Assembly (NCBI GenBank): GCA_965603125.1
Contig: CBFDBU010000003.1
Location: 102,541-166,540 of the forward strand
Reading direction: 5' to 3'
DNA length: 64,000 bases
Source: JAJRTA01 sp965603125
GTDB lineage: Bacteria; Zixibacteria; MSB-5A5; GN15; FEB-12
Part shown: positions 43,594 to 52,298 of the stretch, piece after piece
Layout of the letters: each line of letters begins with the position of its first letter
Position numbering within the stretch: the stretch's first letter is position 1
Made by a program: the position numbers and the translations under genes
The notes under the pieces: generated by a model
What the model was told of the DNA's origin: nothing
The model's database searches: none
The model's input: the letters and a program-made list of their open reading frames with translations, nothing else

Positions 43594-44655
43594 CTATTTC
43601 TGCTTCTTTCTGGCCGTTGTCTTCTTGCCCCTTGTCCTGATCCTGGTCCGGGCCGCAGGTTTCGCCGCCCTGGCCCTCGCTGTTGTCTTCTTAACGCCGG
43701 TAGCACTCTTCTTAGGAGTGGCTTTCTTCCGAGTCACGGTCTTCTTCCCGGCTGTGGTTGTCCTGCCGGCGGCCTTCTTCTTTGTTCGGCTCATCAGTTC
43801 CCTGAGAACGCCGGGGATTTCGGTCGGTGACCCGGCCACCGGAACACCCACCTTGTTGAGCGCGGCGATTTTTTCCGCAGCCGTGCCGGTGCCACCGGAG
43901 ATAATGGCCCCGGCGTGTCCCATGCGCTTTCCCGGGGGCGCCGCCTGCCCGGCGATAAAGGCCACCACCGGCTTGGTGACATGTTTCTTGATATAGGCCG
44001 CCGCTTCTTCTTCGTCCGACCCGCCGATCTCGCCGATCATGACAATCGCCTTGGTGGACTTGTCGGCCTCGAATGCCTCAAGGCAGTCGATGAAACTGGT
44101 GCCGATGACCTGATCGCCCCCGATGCCGATACAGGTCGTCTGTCCCATTCCGGCCAGTGTCAGGGCCCAGATGGCCTCATACGTCAGAGTACCGGAGCGC
44201 GATACGACACCCACGTTTCCCTTCTTGACGATGGTAGCCGGCATGATGCCGACCTTGGACTGACCGACCGAAATAAGTCCGGGACAGTTGGGTCCGATCA
44301 GGCGCACACCATGCTTCGTGACGTGGGGGTAGACTTTCATCATGTCGTTGGCCGGGATGCCCTCGGTAACGCACACCACCGTCTTGATGCCCGCCCCTAC
44401 GGCCTCGTAGATGGCATCCGCGGCAAACGCCGGCGGCACATAGACCACCGACGTGTTGGCGCCGGTCTTCTCGACTGCTTCGGCCATACTGTTGAACACC
44501 GGTATCCCCCCCACGCTGGCGCCCCCCTTGCCCGGAGTAACCCCGCCAACCACCTTAGTGCCGGCGCTTTTCATCTGCCGGGCATGGAAAGAACCGTCGC
44601 GGCCCGTTATGCCCTGAACCAGAACTTTCGTCTTCTTGTCTATGAATATCGACAT
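43594..44655 (-). CDS. sucD: Succinyl-CoA synthetase alpha subunit with a long basic C-terminal tail
   Basis: 353 residues, about 60 more than a normal SucD. Residues 1-290 are canonical: VQGITGRDGSFHARQM, the CoA-binding TSVVYVPPAFAADAI, IGPNCPGLIS and the phosphorylated His about 247 in GHAGAIISGG. The C-terminus should end near VLRELMSR. Instead it continues as a Lys/Arg/Ala/Thr-rich, proline-spaced tail (TKKKAAG, TRKKATPKK, VKKTTARARAAK, GKKTTARKKQK) like histone H1 or AlgP tails. The tail is in frame, ends in a proper stop and has no repeat-slippage scar. Catalyses succinyl-CoA + NDP + Pi to succinate + NTP + CoA; with KOR it forms a ferredoxin-linked TCA segment. Confidence 0.93.
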   Translation of the reverse strand: MSIFIDKKTKVLVQGITGRDGSFHARQMKSAGTKVVGGVTPGKGGASVGGIPVFNSMAEAVEKTGANTSVVYVPPAFAADAIYEAVGAGIKTVVCVTEGIPANDMMKVYPHVTKHGVRLIGPNCPGLISVGQSKVGIMPATIVKKGNVGVVSRSGTLTYEAIWALTLAGMGQTTCIGIGGDQVIGTSFIDCLEAFEADKSTKAIVMIGEIGGSDEEEAAAYIKKHVTKPVVAFIAGQAAPPGKRMGHAGAIISGGTGTAAEKIAALNKVGVPVAGSPTEIPGVLRELMSRTKKKAAGRTTTAGKKTVTRKKATPKKSATGVKKTTARARAAKPAARTRIRTRGKKTTARKKQK

Positions 44656-44673
44656 TTCTTGTCACCTCACCGA

Positions 44674-45813
44674 TTATGCGTCTTTTCCAGCCAGTTCAAT
44701 AGCCTTCTTGACTACGTTGTCAAGCGTGTCCGCCGACGGCAGATTGACCGATTTGAGAATCCTGATCCCTTCTTCCTCGTTGGTGCCGGTCAGCCGCACG
44801 ACCGCCGGGACAGCAGGCTTAAGCTCCTTGAAAGCCCTGACAATGCCGGTCGCCACGTCATCACATCGAGTAATGCCTCCGAAGATATTGATCAGAATGG
44901 ACCGAACATTGGGATCGCCCAGGATTATCTTCAGTGCCGCGATGACCTTCTCTGGACTGGATGAACCGCCGATGTCCAGAAAATTGGCTGGCTCGCCGCC
45001 GTATCGTTTGACCAGGTCCATGGTGGTCATGGCCAGCCCGGCGCCGTTGACCATGCAGCCGATACTGCCGTCGAGCTTCACGTACGACAGATCCGCCTCG
45101 CGGGCCTGGACTTCCGACGGCTCCTCGGCATCGAGGTCGCGCATCACCTCGACCTGCTTCTGGCGGTAGAGCGCGTTGTCGTCGATATTTACTTTGGCGT
45201 CGATAGCTACCACCTGGGCGGCGGTGTTGGTGATAAGGGGGTTGATCTCGACCAGGGAAGCATCGATCTTCCAGAAGACATCATACAGCTTCATGATAAT
45301 GTCGGCCGCCTGGCGCACCTGCCCGATGTCGTGGTACAGCTTGAAGGCCAGATCGCGCGCCTGATACGTCCTTAATCCCAGTACCGGGTCGACGGCCAGC
45401 TTGAATATCTTCTCGGGGGTCTTGGCAGCCACCTCTTCAATGTCCACGCCGCCCGCCGGTGAGACCATGATGACCGGGCGCTTGGTAGCGCGGTCAAGAA
45501 TGATACCGACGTATGATTCCGAGGTGATATCCTCGGCCGCCGTTACCAGCACCTTCTTGACCGTCAGGCCCTTGATATCCATTCCGAGGATAGTCTGCGC
45601 CAGCACGTTGGCGGCTTCGGCGTTCTCGGCGTATTTGATTCCCCCCGCCTTGCCGCGACCGCCCACGTGCACCTGCGACTTGACCATCACCGCCCGGTTG
45701 AGCCCGGATGCAATCTCAAATGCCTCGGCCGGCGTGGTAGCCATCTCACCGGGCGGTACCGGGATGCCGGCATCGGCAAAAATCTCCTTGGCCTGATACT
45801 CATGAACCTTCAT
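44674..45813 (-). CDS. sucC: Succinyl-CoA synthetase beta subunit
   Basis: A 379-residue ATP-grasp subunit: MKVHEYQAKEIFADAGIPVPPGE, KSQVHVGGRGKAGGIK, EINPLI, GSIGCMVNGAGLAMTTMD and NIFGGITRCDDVA. Normal length. It overlaps the cca gene by 4 bases (ATGA) and precedes sucD by 18 bases. Confidence 0.95.
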   Translation of the reverse strand: MKVHEYQAKEIFADAGIPVPPGEMATTPAEAFEIASGLNRAVMVKSQVHVGGRGKAGGIKYAENAEAANVLAQTILGMDIKGLTVKKVLVTAAEDITSESYVGIILDRATKRPVIMVSPAGGVDIEEVAAKTPEKIFKLAVDPVLGLRTYQARDLAFKLYHDIGQVRQAADIIMKLYDVFWKIDASLVEINPLITNTAAQVVAIDAKVNIDDNALYRQKQVEVMRDLDAEEPSEVQAREADLSYVKLDGSIGCMVNGAGLAMTTMDLVKRYGGEPANFLDIGGSSSPEKVIAALKIILGDPNVRSILINIFGGITRCDDVATGIVRAFKELKPAVPAVVRLTGTNEEEGIRILKSVNLPSADTLDNVVKKAIELAGKDA

Positions 45814-47204
45814 TGCTCGTTTCCCCTAAGATTGTTATCGTCACTTGCGTTATTCTGCTTTTTCAGGTAGGCCCGGGCCATCAATTCCAGTTTTTCCCGA
45901 ACATTGTAACCGGGATTGTCAAGAACCTGCTCAAGGAGGTAATCGAGAACTTCACCCACCATCGGCCCCGGTTCAAGGTGAAAAAGGCGCATCACCTCAT
46001 GGCCGTCAATAGCCAGGTCCGCAACATTGAAAGGCGGCTTGCGGGAAAGCTCGCTGCGGATATCGGCCTCGAAGCTATCAACGTCCTCGGTCGTACCGCC
46101 CATTCCCTGCGCCACGACATCGGCCCGCCGAAGGTCAAGCAGATCGAATATGAGATCCACCCCGACCCGCTTGACCAGGCGACGCAGTCCCTTGTCGGTC
46201 ACGTCGGTGGTAAACATGTGGCGCGCCACCAGTGTGCTCACCTGTGCCGCCAGATCGTGTGAATATCTCAGGCGTTGAAGAACGTCCTGAGCCGTCCTTG
46301 CACCCGCTGTCTCGTGTCCATAAAAGGTGGCGCCGTTCTCGACCAGTCGACGGGCCTGGGGTTTGCTAATATCGTGAAGAAGCGCCGCCAGGCGCAACCG
46401 GAGATCAGACCGACAGGCGTCAACGGTCTGCACCGAATGTTCGAAAACATCGTACTTGTGAAACCCGCCGGGTTGTTCGACACCGACACAGTGTTCCAGT
46501 TCGGGCAACACTTCTTTCAGCAGCCCCGATGTCTGCATCAGGCGGAAGCCGTCTGACGGCTTGTCGGCGAGCGTGAGCAGTTTGCTCAACTCTTCGGAAA
46601 TGCGCTCGGCCGAGACAGTGGCGATCAACTTCGCATGAGCGCGCATTGCCTCAAAGGTGTGCGATTCGATCCTGAAATCGAAGCGGGCGGCAAACTGAAC
46701 CGCCCTGAGCATACGCAGGGGGTCATCTTCGAAAGACTCCGGATACACCATGCGCAGCAGACGGTTTTCAAGATCAACCTGCCCTCCCAGGGGATCAACG
46801 AGTTCATCGTTATCCAGGGCGACGGCCATGGCATTGACGGTGAAATCACGCCGAACAAGGTCATCCTCTACGCTCATACCGGGATCGAAGGAGACCTCGA
46901 ACTCCTTATGGCCCCACCCGGTGGAGTGCTCGCGGCGAGGCAAGGTGATATCGAACGTGACGGGGCCGTCGTCGGAAGACTCAGTGAACTTGATAACACC
47001 GAAGCTGCGCCCGACCAGGTCCACGCGCCCGTGCTTTCTCAGGATGCGCGTCAGGTCATCGTAGCCAACGCCGGTGACCAGGTAGTCGCGATCCTTTGAT
47101 GATACCGCCCGCTGCAGCAATTTGTCCCGCACCGCACCGCCGACATCGTAGATGCGGCCCTTCCCGAGAATGGCTGCAACCGCTTCGTCAGACAACTTAC
47201 ACAT
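45810..47204 (-). CDS. cca: CCA-adding enzyme / poly(A) polymerase family tRNA nucleotidyltransferase
   Basis: A 464-residue class II nucleotidyltransferase with an HD domain. The head shows IYDVGGAVRD and the metal-binding DRDYLV pair. The neck has RRDFTVNAMAV, DPLGGQVDLENRLLRMV and EDDPLRMLRAVQFAARF. The HD phosphohydrolase core is AALLHDISKP with HExxG-like GHETAGA. It repairs or adds the tRNA 3' CCA. Its linkage by overlap to sucC is unusual. Confidence 0.92.
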   Translation of the reverse strand: MCKLSDEAVAAILGKGRIYDVGGAVRDKLLQRAVSSKDRDYLVTGVGYDDLTRILRKHGRVDLVGRSFGVIKFTESSDDGPVTFDITLPRREHSTGWGHKEFEVSFDPGMSVEDDLVRRDFTVNAMAVALDNDELVDPLGGQVDLENRLLRMVYPESFEDDPLRMLRAVQFAARFDFRIESHTFEAMRAHAKLIATVSAERISEELSKLLTLADKPSDGFRLMQTSGLLKEVLPELEHCVGVEQPGGFHKYDVFEHSVQTVDACRSDLRLRLAALLHDISKPQARRLVENGATFYGHETAGARTAQDVLQRLRYSHDLAAQVSTLVARHMFTTDVTDKGLRRLVKRVGVDLIFDLLDLRRADVVAQGMGGTTEDVDSFEADIRSELSRKPPFNVADLAIDGHEVMRLFHLEPGPMVGEVLDYLLEQVLDNPGYNVREKLELMARAYLKKQNNASDDNNLRGNEQ

Positions 47205-47210
47205 CCTCTA

Positions 47211-48161
47211 TCAATCCGGCACTATCCTGGTTCCGATGTCGCCATGAACCGCCTTTCGGGCGTTCTGTAGCGACGTAATCGTAACCATCTCACCGCCTCT
47301 CTCAAGGAAACTGATCGCCGCCTCGATCTTGGGTCCCATCGAACCCGGCGGGAAATGCCCGTCATCGAGATACCTCTTGATCTTTGAGAGGGTAACCGTT
47401 CCCAGATTCTCCTGGTCCGGCTTGCCGAAGTTTACGGCAACGTTGTCTACCGGGGTCAGGATCGACAGCACGCCGGCATCTATCTCAGAGGCAATCACGG
47501 CCGAGGCGCGATCCTTGTCAATGACGGCGTCGAGCCCCTCGTAGTTGCCGTTCTCATCGAGATAGACCGGGATACCTCCTCCGCCGCCGGCAATTACGAT
47601 AGTACCGCTGTGCACGAGTTCGCGGATCGTGTCCGCTTCCACCGCATGATACGGTATAGGCGAGGGGACCACCCGCCGCCAGCCGCGGTCGGCATCCTGC
47701 TTCATCTCCCAGTCGCGGGTTCTTGCAAACTCACGGGCCTGCTCCTCGGTGTAGAACTGTCCGATGAACTTGGTCGGATTGTCAATGGCCGGATCGTCCG
47801 CCTTGACCAGCATCTGGGTGATGATAGTCACCACGGGACGGTCGATTCCTTCCTGGCGCAGACGGTTCTGGAGCGATTGCTCGATCATGTAGCCCATCCC
47901 GCCTTCGGTATCGGCCACACACACACCTAACGGCAGAATGGGGGCTTTGCCACGAGCAAGCTCGATGCGAAAGAGCGCATTCCCCACCTGGGGACCGTTG
48001 CCATGGGTGACAACAAGGTTGAAACCCTCCAGCGCCAACTCGACAACTCCGTCAAGCGACTTGCGCGTGTTGGCGAACTGGTTGGCAATCGTGTCCTCCC
48101 GCTCGGGACTCGTTATCGCGTTGCCTCCGAGGGCCACAACCGCTGTTTTCCTGCGATTCAT
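47211..48161 (-). CDS. arcC: Carbamate kinase
   Basis: A 316-residue amino-acid-kinase fold enzyme: VVALGGNAI, VTHGNGPQVGNALFRIE, VADTEGGMGYMIEQSL, VIAGGGGGIPV and GSMGPKIEAAISFLERGG. It transfers phosphate between carbamoyl phosphate and ADP, making ATP in arginine or agmatine/purine catabolism. No arginine deiminase or carbamoyltransferase is in the window. Upstream is a cyclic-2,3-DPG-synthase-like GTPase, a pairing that recurs in other genomes. Confidence 0.94.
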   Translation of the reverse strand: MNRRKTAVVALGGNAITSPEREDTIANQFANTRKSLDGVVELALEGFNLVVTHGNGPQVGNALFRIELARGKAPILPLGVCVADTEGGMGYMIEQSLQNRLRQEGIDRPVVTIITQMLVKADDPAIDNPTKFIGQFYTEEQAREFARTRDWEMKQDADRGWRRVVPSPIPYHAVEADTIRELVHSGTIVIAGGGGGIPVYLDENGNYEGLDAVIDKDRASAVIASEIDAGVLSILTPVDNVAVNFGKPDQENLGTVTLSKIKRYLDDGHFPPGSMGPKIEAAISFLERGGEMVTITSLQNARKAVHGDIGTRIVPD

Positions 48162-48241
48162 AACGCCGGCTTCTCGCTCTCGGCCGTCTTCACCCGGAAC
48201 GGCGGATCAAACGGGGCTCACTACCACTCGCGCCGGAACGC

Positions 48242-49609
48242 CTACTTGCTTCGGCCTTTCTTAGTACTTCGTTTTCCTGAACTGGCTTTCACAAAATCCG
48301 TCAGGACGGACTTGAAGTCAGGGGTGCCGATTTCCTGCAGGCTGTAAGACACCCGCACCGACGGCTTCTTTATCTTTATCAGTCGCGTCAGATCAATCGG
48401 AGTGGCGACGATCACGGTGTCACACTTCGTCCGATTGATAGTGGTTTCAAGGTCGGCAACCTGCCCGGCGCCGTAACCCATGGCGGGCAGGAGGGTGCCG
48501 ATTTCGGGATATTTCTCGAACGTCTCCGTGATGGACTTAACCGTATACGGACGCGGGTCAACCAACTCGGCGGCGCCGTATTTCTCGGCCGCGACGACAC
48601 CGGCGCCGTAGGCCATCTCACCGTGCGTCAGGGTGGGGCCGTCTTCAACCACCAGCACTCTCTTGCCCCTGATCAACTCCGGGCGGGCGACCTCCAGAGG
48701 TGAGGCGGCGTCTACCACGATAGCGTCGGAGTTGTAGGCGGCCACATTGCGGCGCACTTCGGCCACGCCCTCCGGGTCGGCCGAGTCGATCTTGTTTATC
48801 ACGACCACGTCGGCCAGCAGAAGGTTGTGCTGCCCCGGATAATAGCTCAGCTCATGACCGGGCCGGTGCGGATCGACCACTGTGATCAGCAGGTCCGGCT
48901 GGTAGAACGACATATCGTTGTTGCCGCCGTCCCAGAGAATGACGTCGGCTTCCTTCTCAGCCTGTCGGACAATCATCTCGTAGTCGACACCGGCGTAGAC
49001 CGTGAACCCGCGCACGATATACGGCTCGTATTCCTCACGCTCCTCGATAGTACACTTGTGCTTGTCCAGGTCGCCGAGTTCCGCGAAACGTTGACAGGCC
49101 TGTTTGGCCAGATCGCCGTAAGGCATGGGATGCCGAATAGCTACCACCTTCTTGCCCAGCCCCTGCAATACCTCCGCCACCCGGCGGCTGGTCTGCGATT
49201 TGCCGCACCCTGTTCGGACGGCACATACCGCTACCACCTGCTTCTTCGATTTGATCATGGTCGGAGCGCCGCCTTCCATCGCAAAACGTGCCCCGGCAGA
49301 CATAACGTAGGCGCCCAACTCCATAACTCGCTGGTAGGGCACATCGGAATAGGAGAAGACCACTTCCTCTACCGAGTGTTTCATGATGAGGTCGAGCAGT
49401 TCCGATTCGTCGTAAATGGGAATGCCCCCGGGGTAGAGCTTGCCGGCCAGGGAAGTCGGGTACTTACGGCCATCAATATCGGGAATCTGAGTGGCGGTGA
49501 AGGCTACCACTTCCACATCCTTGTTGCCGCGATAGAGAGAGTTGAAATTGTGAAAGTCGCGTCCGGCGGCGCCCATGATGATGATTTTCTTTCTTTTCTT
49601 GGCCATCAC
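48242..49609 (-). CDS. Cyclic 2,3-diphosphoglycerate synthase-like P-loop protein
   Basis: A 455-residue protein: IIMGAAGRDFHNFN at the N-terminus, a P-loop about residues 131-140 (VRTGCGKSQTSR), AIRHPMPYGDL, IVRGFTVYAGVDYE, ILWDGGNNDMSFYQPDL and the NKID-type base motif VVINKIDSA. Close relatives are annotated as cyclic 2,3-diphosphoglycerate synthetase after the methanogen enzyme, but bacterial function is not settled. It ends in a short Lys/Arg-rich tail. It is the head of the block leading into arcC, 80 bases upstream. Confidence 0.82.
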   Translation of the reverse strand: MMAKKRKKIIIMGAAGRDFHNFNSLYRGNKDVEVVAFTATQIPDIDGRKYPTSLAGKLYPGGIPIYDESELLDLIMKHSVEEVVFSYSDVPYQRVMELGAYVMSAGARFAMEGGAPTMIKSKKQVVAVCAVRTGCGKSQTSRRVAEVLQGLGKKVVAIRHPMPYGDLAKQACQRFAELGDLDKHKCTIEEREEYEPYIVRGFTVYAGVDYEMIVRQAEKEADVILWDGGNNDMSFYQPDLLITVVDPHRPGHELSYYPGQHNLLLADVVVINKIDSADPEGVAEVRRNVAAYNSDAIVVDAASPLEVARPELIRGKRVLVVEDGPTLTHGEMAYGAGVVAAEKYGAAELVDPRPYTVKSITETFEKYPEIGTLLPAMGYGAGQVADLETTINRTKCDTVIVATPIDLTRLIKIKKPSVRVSYSLQEIGTPDFKSVLTDFVKASSGKRSTKKGRSK

Positions 49610-49784
49610 TATCTCCAGGTAGTCGTGTTCCGGTTCCGGTTAGTTCTTTGCAGATTGCGCTCGTGCAACCGTTTTCAGATCAGTCAACCTCCGGCACGGG
49701 CGGAATCGCCTCACCTCTGAGCATCTAACTGTAACTCCTGGCATAGCTTCGCGACGCGTTTTTCATACTCGCCCGTTGACAATA

Positions 49785-51278
49785 CTACTGGTTGTCAATC
49801 TGCGCCCTCTGAAGGCTGCCCGAGAAGTCCACGTAGACCGACTTCCACTCACTGAAGACGTCCAGGGCGGCCGTTGCAGCCTCGCGGTGACCGTTGCCGG
49901 TCTCCTTGGTTCCGCCGAACGGCAGGTGGGTTTCGGCCCCGATCGTGGGAGCGTTCACGTAGAAGATGCCGGTGTATACATCGCGCATGGCGGTGTATGC
50001 CTTGTTGATGTCGCGGGTGTAGATTGATGCCGAAAGACCATACGAGGTATCGTTTGCCATCTCAATCGCCTCGGCCAGGTCGTTGCACACGGCAATGCCC
50101 AGCACCGGACCGAATATCTCCTCACGCCAGATACGCATCGACTGCGTCACCTCGCCGAAGATGGTCGGCTGAACGAAGAAGCCCTTGTCGTAGTCGCCGC
50201 CGGTCAGTTTCTCGCCGCCGGTGACGAGCCTGGCTCCGTCCTTCTTGCCTATCTCAATGTAGCTCAGCACCGTGTCAAGTTGCCCCTGGTTGATGCAGGG
50301 GCCCATCTCGACCGACTCGTCGAGGCCGTTGCCGACCTTGAGAGAGCGGGCGCGTTCTATTATCATCGCGGTGAACTTGTCCACAACGTCCTTGTGGCAG
50401 ACGATGCGACTGGTGGCCGTGCAGCGCTGGCCGGTAGTGCCGAAGGCGCCCCACAACGCGCCGTGGGCCGCCAGATCGAGATCGGCGTCGTCCATTACTA
50501 TCTGCACGTTCTTGCCGCCCATTTCCAGGCTGCAGTGTTTGAAATCGGCGGCACAGGCCTCGGAAACTTTGCGTCCCACTTCGGTGGAACCGGTGAACGA
50601 CACCACGCGAACGGCCGGGTTGTTGATAAGAGGATCACCCAGCGCAGCGCCGGAACCGGTCACCATGTTGACGACACCCGGCGGAATGCCCTCTTCGTGA
50701 CAGACCCGGACCAGGTTGGCCACCGAAAGAGGCGTGTCGGTGGCGGGCTTGATGACAACCGTGTTCCCGCAGATGAGAGCAGGCATCATCTTCCACGACG
50801 GTATCGCCATGGGGAAGTTCCAGGGCGTAATAAAAGAGCAGACGCCGAGCGGCTGACGGACGGTCATGTCGAACTTGTTGAGCATCTCCGAGGGTGTCGT
50901 CATTCCAAACAGGCGTCGTCCTTCGCCGGCCATGTAGAAGGTCATGTCTATCGCTTCCTGGGTATCGCCGCGCGTTTCGTTGATGATCTTGCCCATCTCG
51001 CGGGTCATCTGCTGCGACAGGCTCTCTTTGTCGGCGAGAAGTCGCTGAGCTATCCTGTAAAGTATCTCACCTCTCTTGGGAGCAGGGTAAAGCCGCCATT
51101 TCTTATAAGCCTCGGAAGCCGCGTCGACGGCCATCCTGACGTCGTCAGCGTTGGATTTCTGGAAAACACCGACGACCTCATTCATGTTGGCCGGGTTCCG
51201 GTTCTCATAGGTCCGGCCGGATTTGGATTGGACCCACTCGCCATTGATGAAGTTCTTAAAGACCCTGGAATCGCTCAT
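49785..51278 (-). CDS. NAD(P)-dependent aldehyde dehydrogenase
   Basis: A 497-residue ALDH-superfamily enzyme with PWNFPMAIPSWKMMPALICGN, KPATDTP, FTGSTEVGRK, the catalytic Glu in LEMGGKN and the nucleophile Cys about 286 in GQRCTATSR. The C-terminal GTKETGNGHREAA matches ALDHs acting on amino-acid or sugar-acid semialdehydes, but the substrate cannot be assigned. It is monocistronic with a consensus promoter, and a CRP-like palindrome lies in its leader. Confidence 0.9.
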   Translation of the reverse strand: MSDSRVFKNFINGEWVQSKSGRTYENRNPANMNEVVGVFQKSNADDVRMAVDAASEAYKKWRLYPAPKRGEILYRIAQRLLADKESLSQQMTREMGKIINETRGDTQEAIDMTFYMAGEGRRLFGMTTPSEMLNKFDMTVRQPLGVCSFITPWNFPMAIPSWKMMPALICGNTVVIKPATDTPLSVANLVRVCHEEGIPPGVVNMVTGSGAALGDPLINNPAVRVVSFTGSTEVGRKVSEACAADFKHCSLEMGGKNVQIVMDDADLDLAAHGALWGAFGTTGQRCTATSRIVCHKDVVDKFTAMIIERARSLKVGNGLDESVEMGPCINQGQLDTVLSYIEIGKKDGARLVTGGEKLTGGDYDKGFFVQPTIFGEVTQSMRIWREEIFGPVLGIAVCNDLAEAIEMANDTSYGLSASIYTRDINKAYTAMRDVYTGIFYVNAPTIGAETHLPFGGTKETGNGHREAATAALDVFSEWKSVYVDFSGSLQRAQIDNQ

Positions 51279-51338
51279 CGCTTACTCCCTTAACACCAGT
51301 TCTTCCATCATATTCGCGGGTTCGGAAGCGGTCTCGTT

Positions 51339-51354
51339 TGTGAATAAATTCACA
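51339..51354. promoter_or_regulatory. CRP/FNR-type palindrome in the aldehyde dehydrogenase leader
   Basis: TGTGAATAAATTCACA, a perfect 16-base palindrome fitting TGTGA-N6-TCACA exactly. On the minus strand it sits just downstream of the predicted transcription start (about +14 to +29), a position expected for repression rather than activation. It could alternatively serve the divergent gene. Confidence 0.6.
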
Positions 51355-51374
51355 CCTTCCAAACGCAGTCGGAT

Positions 51375-51402
51375 AATATACGCCTTGTCATCGCTTTGTC
51401 AA
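51375..51402 (-). promoter_or_regulatory. Promoter of the aldehyde dehydrogenase gene
   Basis: Minus strand: TTGACA (51397-51402), a 16-base spacer and TATATT (51375-51380), giving a leader of about 90 bases. Confidence 0.75.
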
Positions 51403-51591
51403 CCGCTTTCGCTTTCCGGAGGAAAGCTTTTCTGCCTTGCGGTACAAGGGATTACGGCACTGCCGACCAGCCTGTTTCAGACACAGCGACGTCCACCTCG
51501 CCGACTATTTCGAGGCACCCTGACCAGGGGCAGCCCGCGACCTCGGTGCGAGGTCAAATAACGTTTGTCATTTGGCCGGGTTCTGCGTTAA

Positions 51592-51597
51592 TATAAT
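51592..51597 (+). promoter_or_regulatory. -10 element before the barrel-protein gene
   Basis: A perfect TATAAT, 25 bases before the ATG. No well-spaced -35 was found (TTGTCA is 21 bases away). The remaining ~190 bases between it and the divergent promoter hold nothing I can name. Confidence 0.45.
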
Positions 51598-51621
51598 AGA
51601 GCCCTTTGCTTTGGAGAATAA

Positions 51622-52239
51622 ATGCACGCCCTTCTGTTTTCAGCATTGTTGTCTTTGCCGTTGTACCCGGTCAATCCCGTCAAGCAGGATACGGTGAATT
51701 TCATGAACGTGCATTTCACGGCAGGATTCACCGGGCCGAACGGCATACTCTCCACCAGTGCCGAATTCACCGCTCGGTATGAGTTGATGGTGGTTTATCC
51801 GCTGGTCGTGCGCGCCGCAGCCGAATACAAAGTCGGTTCGGTAGTTAACGGCAACTTTCCCGAAGGGGTACTTTACGGGCCGACAGTCGCCCTGGAGGCG
51901 CTGTATTACCGGGGGACAAACCGCATGACAGGTTTTTTCGGATTCGGCCTGTTGTGGGCGATGTACGATCTGAAGCTCTCGGGTCCGGCGGCTGACTCGC
52001 TGCGAACCCACTACAACGTGACCGAAGTCCGGCTCAAGTCAGCGCCAGGCTATCGCATTATCATGGGGCTGCGATTCGGGCGAGCTCTTTCTCTGGAGAT
52101 AAGCACCTCCGACGTCCGCCCTGATTTCCTCTACCGACGCACCTTAGGAGGAAACAGCTACGCCCTGCAAAGTCAGGACGCGCGCTTTCTTGATTTTCGT
52201 CTCTCACTCGGTTACCTGATTCCGCTGATGGCACGCTGA
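51622..52239 (+). CDS. Putative outer-membrane beta-barrel protein
   Basis: A 205-residue protein with a short N-terminal hydrophobic signal (LLFSALLSLPL) and alternating beta strands (NVHFTAGFTG, SAEFTARYELMV, TGFFGFGLLWAMYDLKL, SAPGYRIIMGLRFG, LDFRLSLGYLIPL). This resembles small eight-stranded barrel proteins. No specific family is recognised. TTGGAG lies before the ATG. It stands alone between the ALDH and tgt. Confidence 0.65.
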   Translation: MHALLFSALLSLPLYPVNPVKQDTVNFMNVHFTAGFTGPNGILSTSAEFTARYELMVVYPLVVRAAAEYKVGSVVNGNFPEGVLYGPTVALEALYYRGTNRMTGFFGFGLLWAMYDLKLSGPAADSLRTHYNVTEVRLKSAPGYRIIMGLRFGRALSLEISTSDVRPDFLYRRTLGGNSYALQSQDARFLDFRLSLGYLIPLMAR

Positions 52240-52298
52240 CAATCATCCGCAACAGCCCGCGTCACGGCGTCAAGTACGAGTACACATACGGCAGTTGA

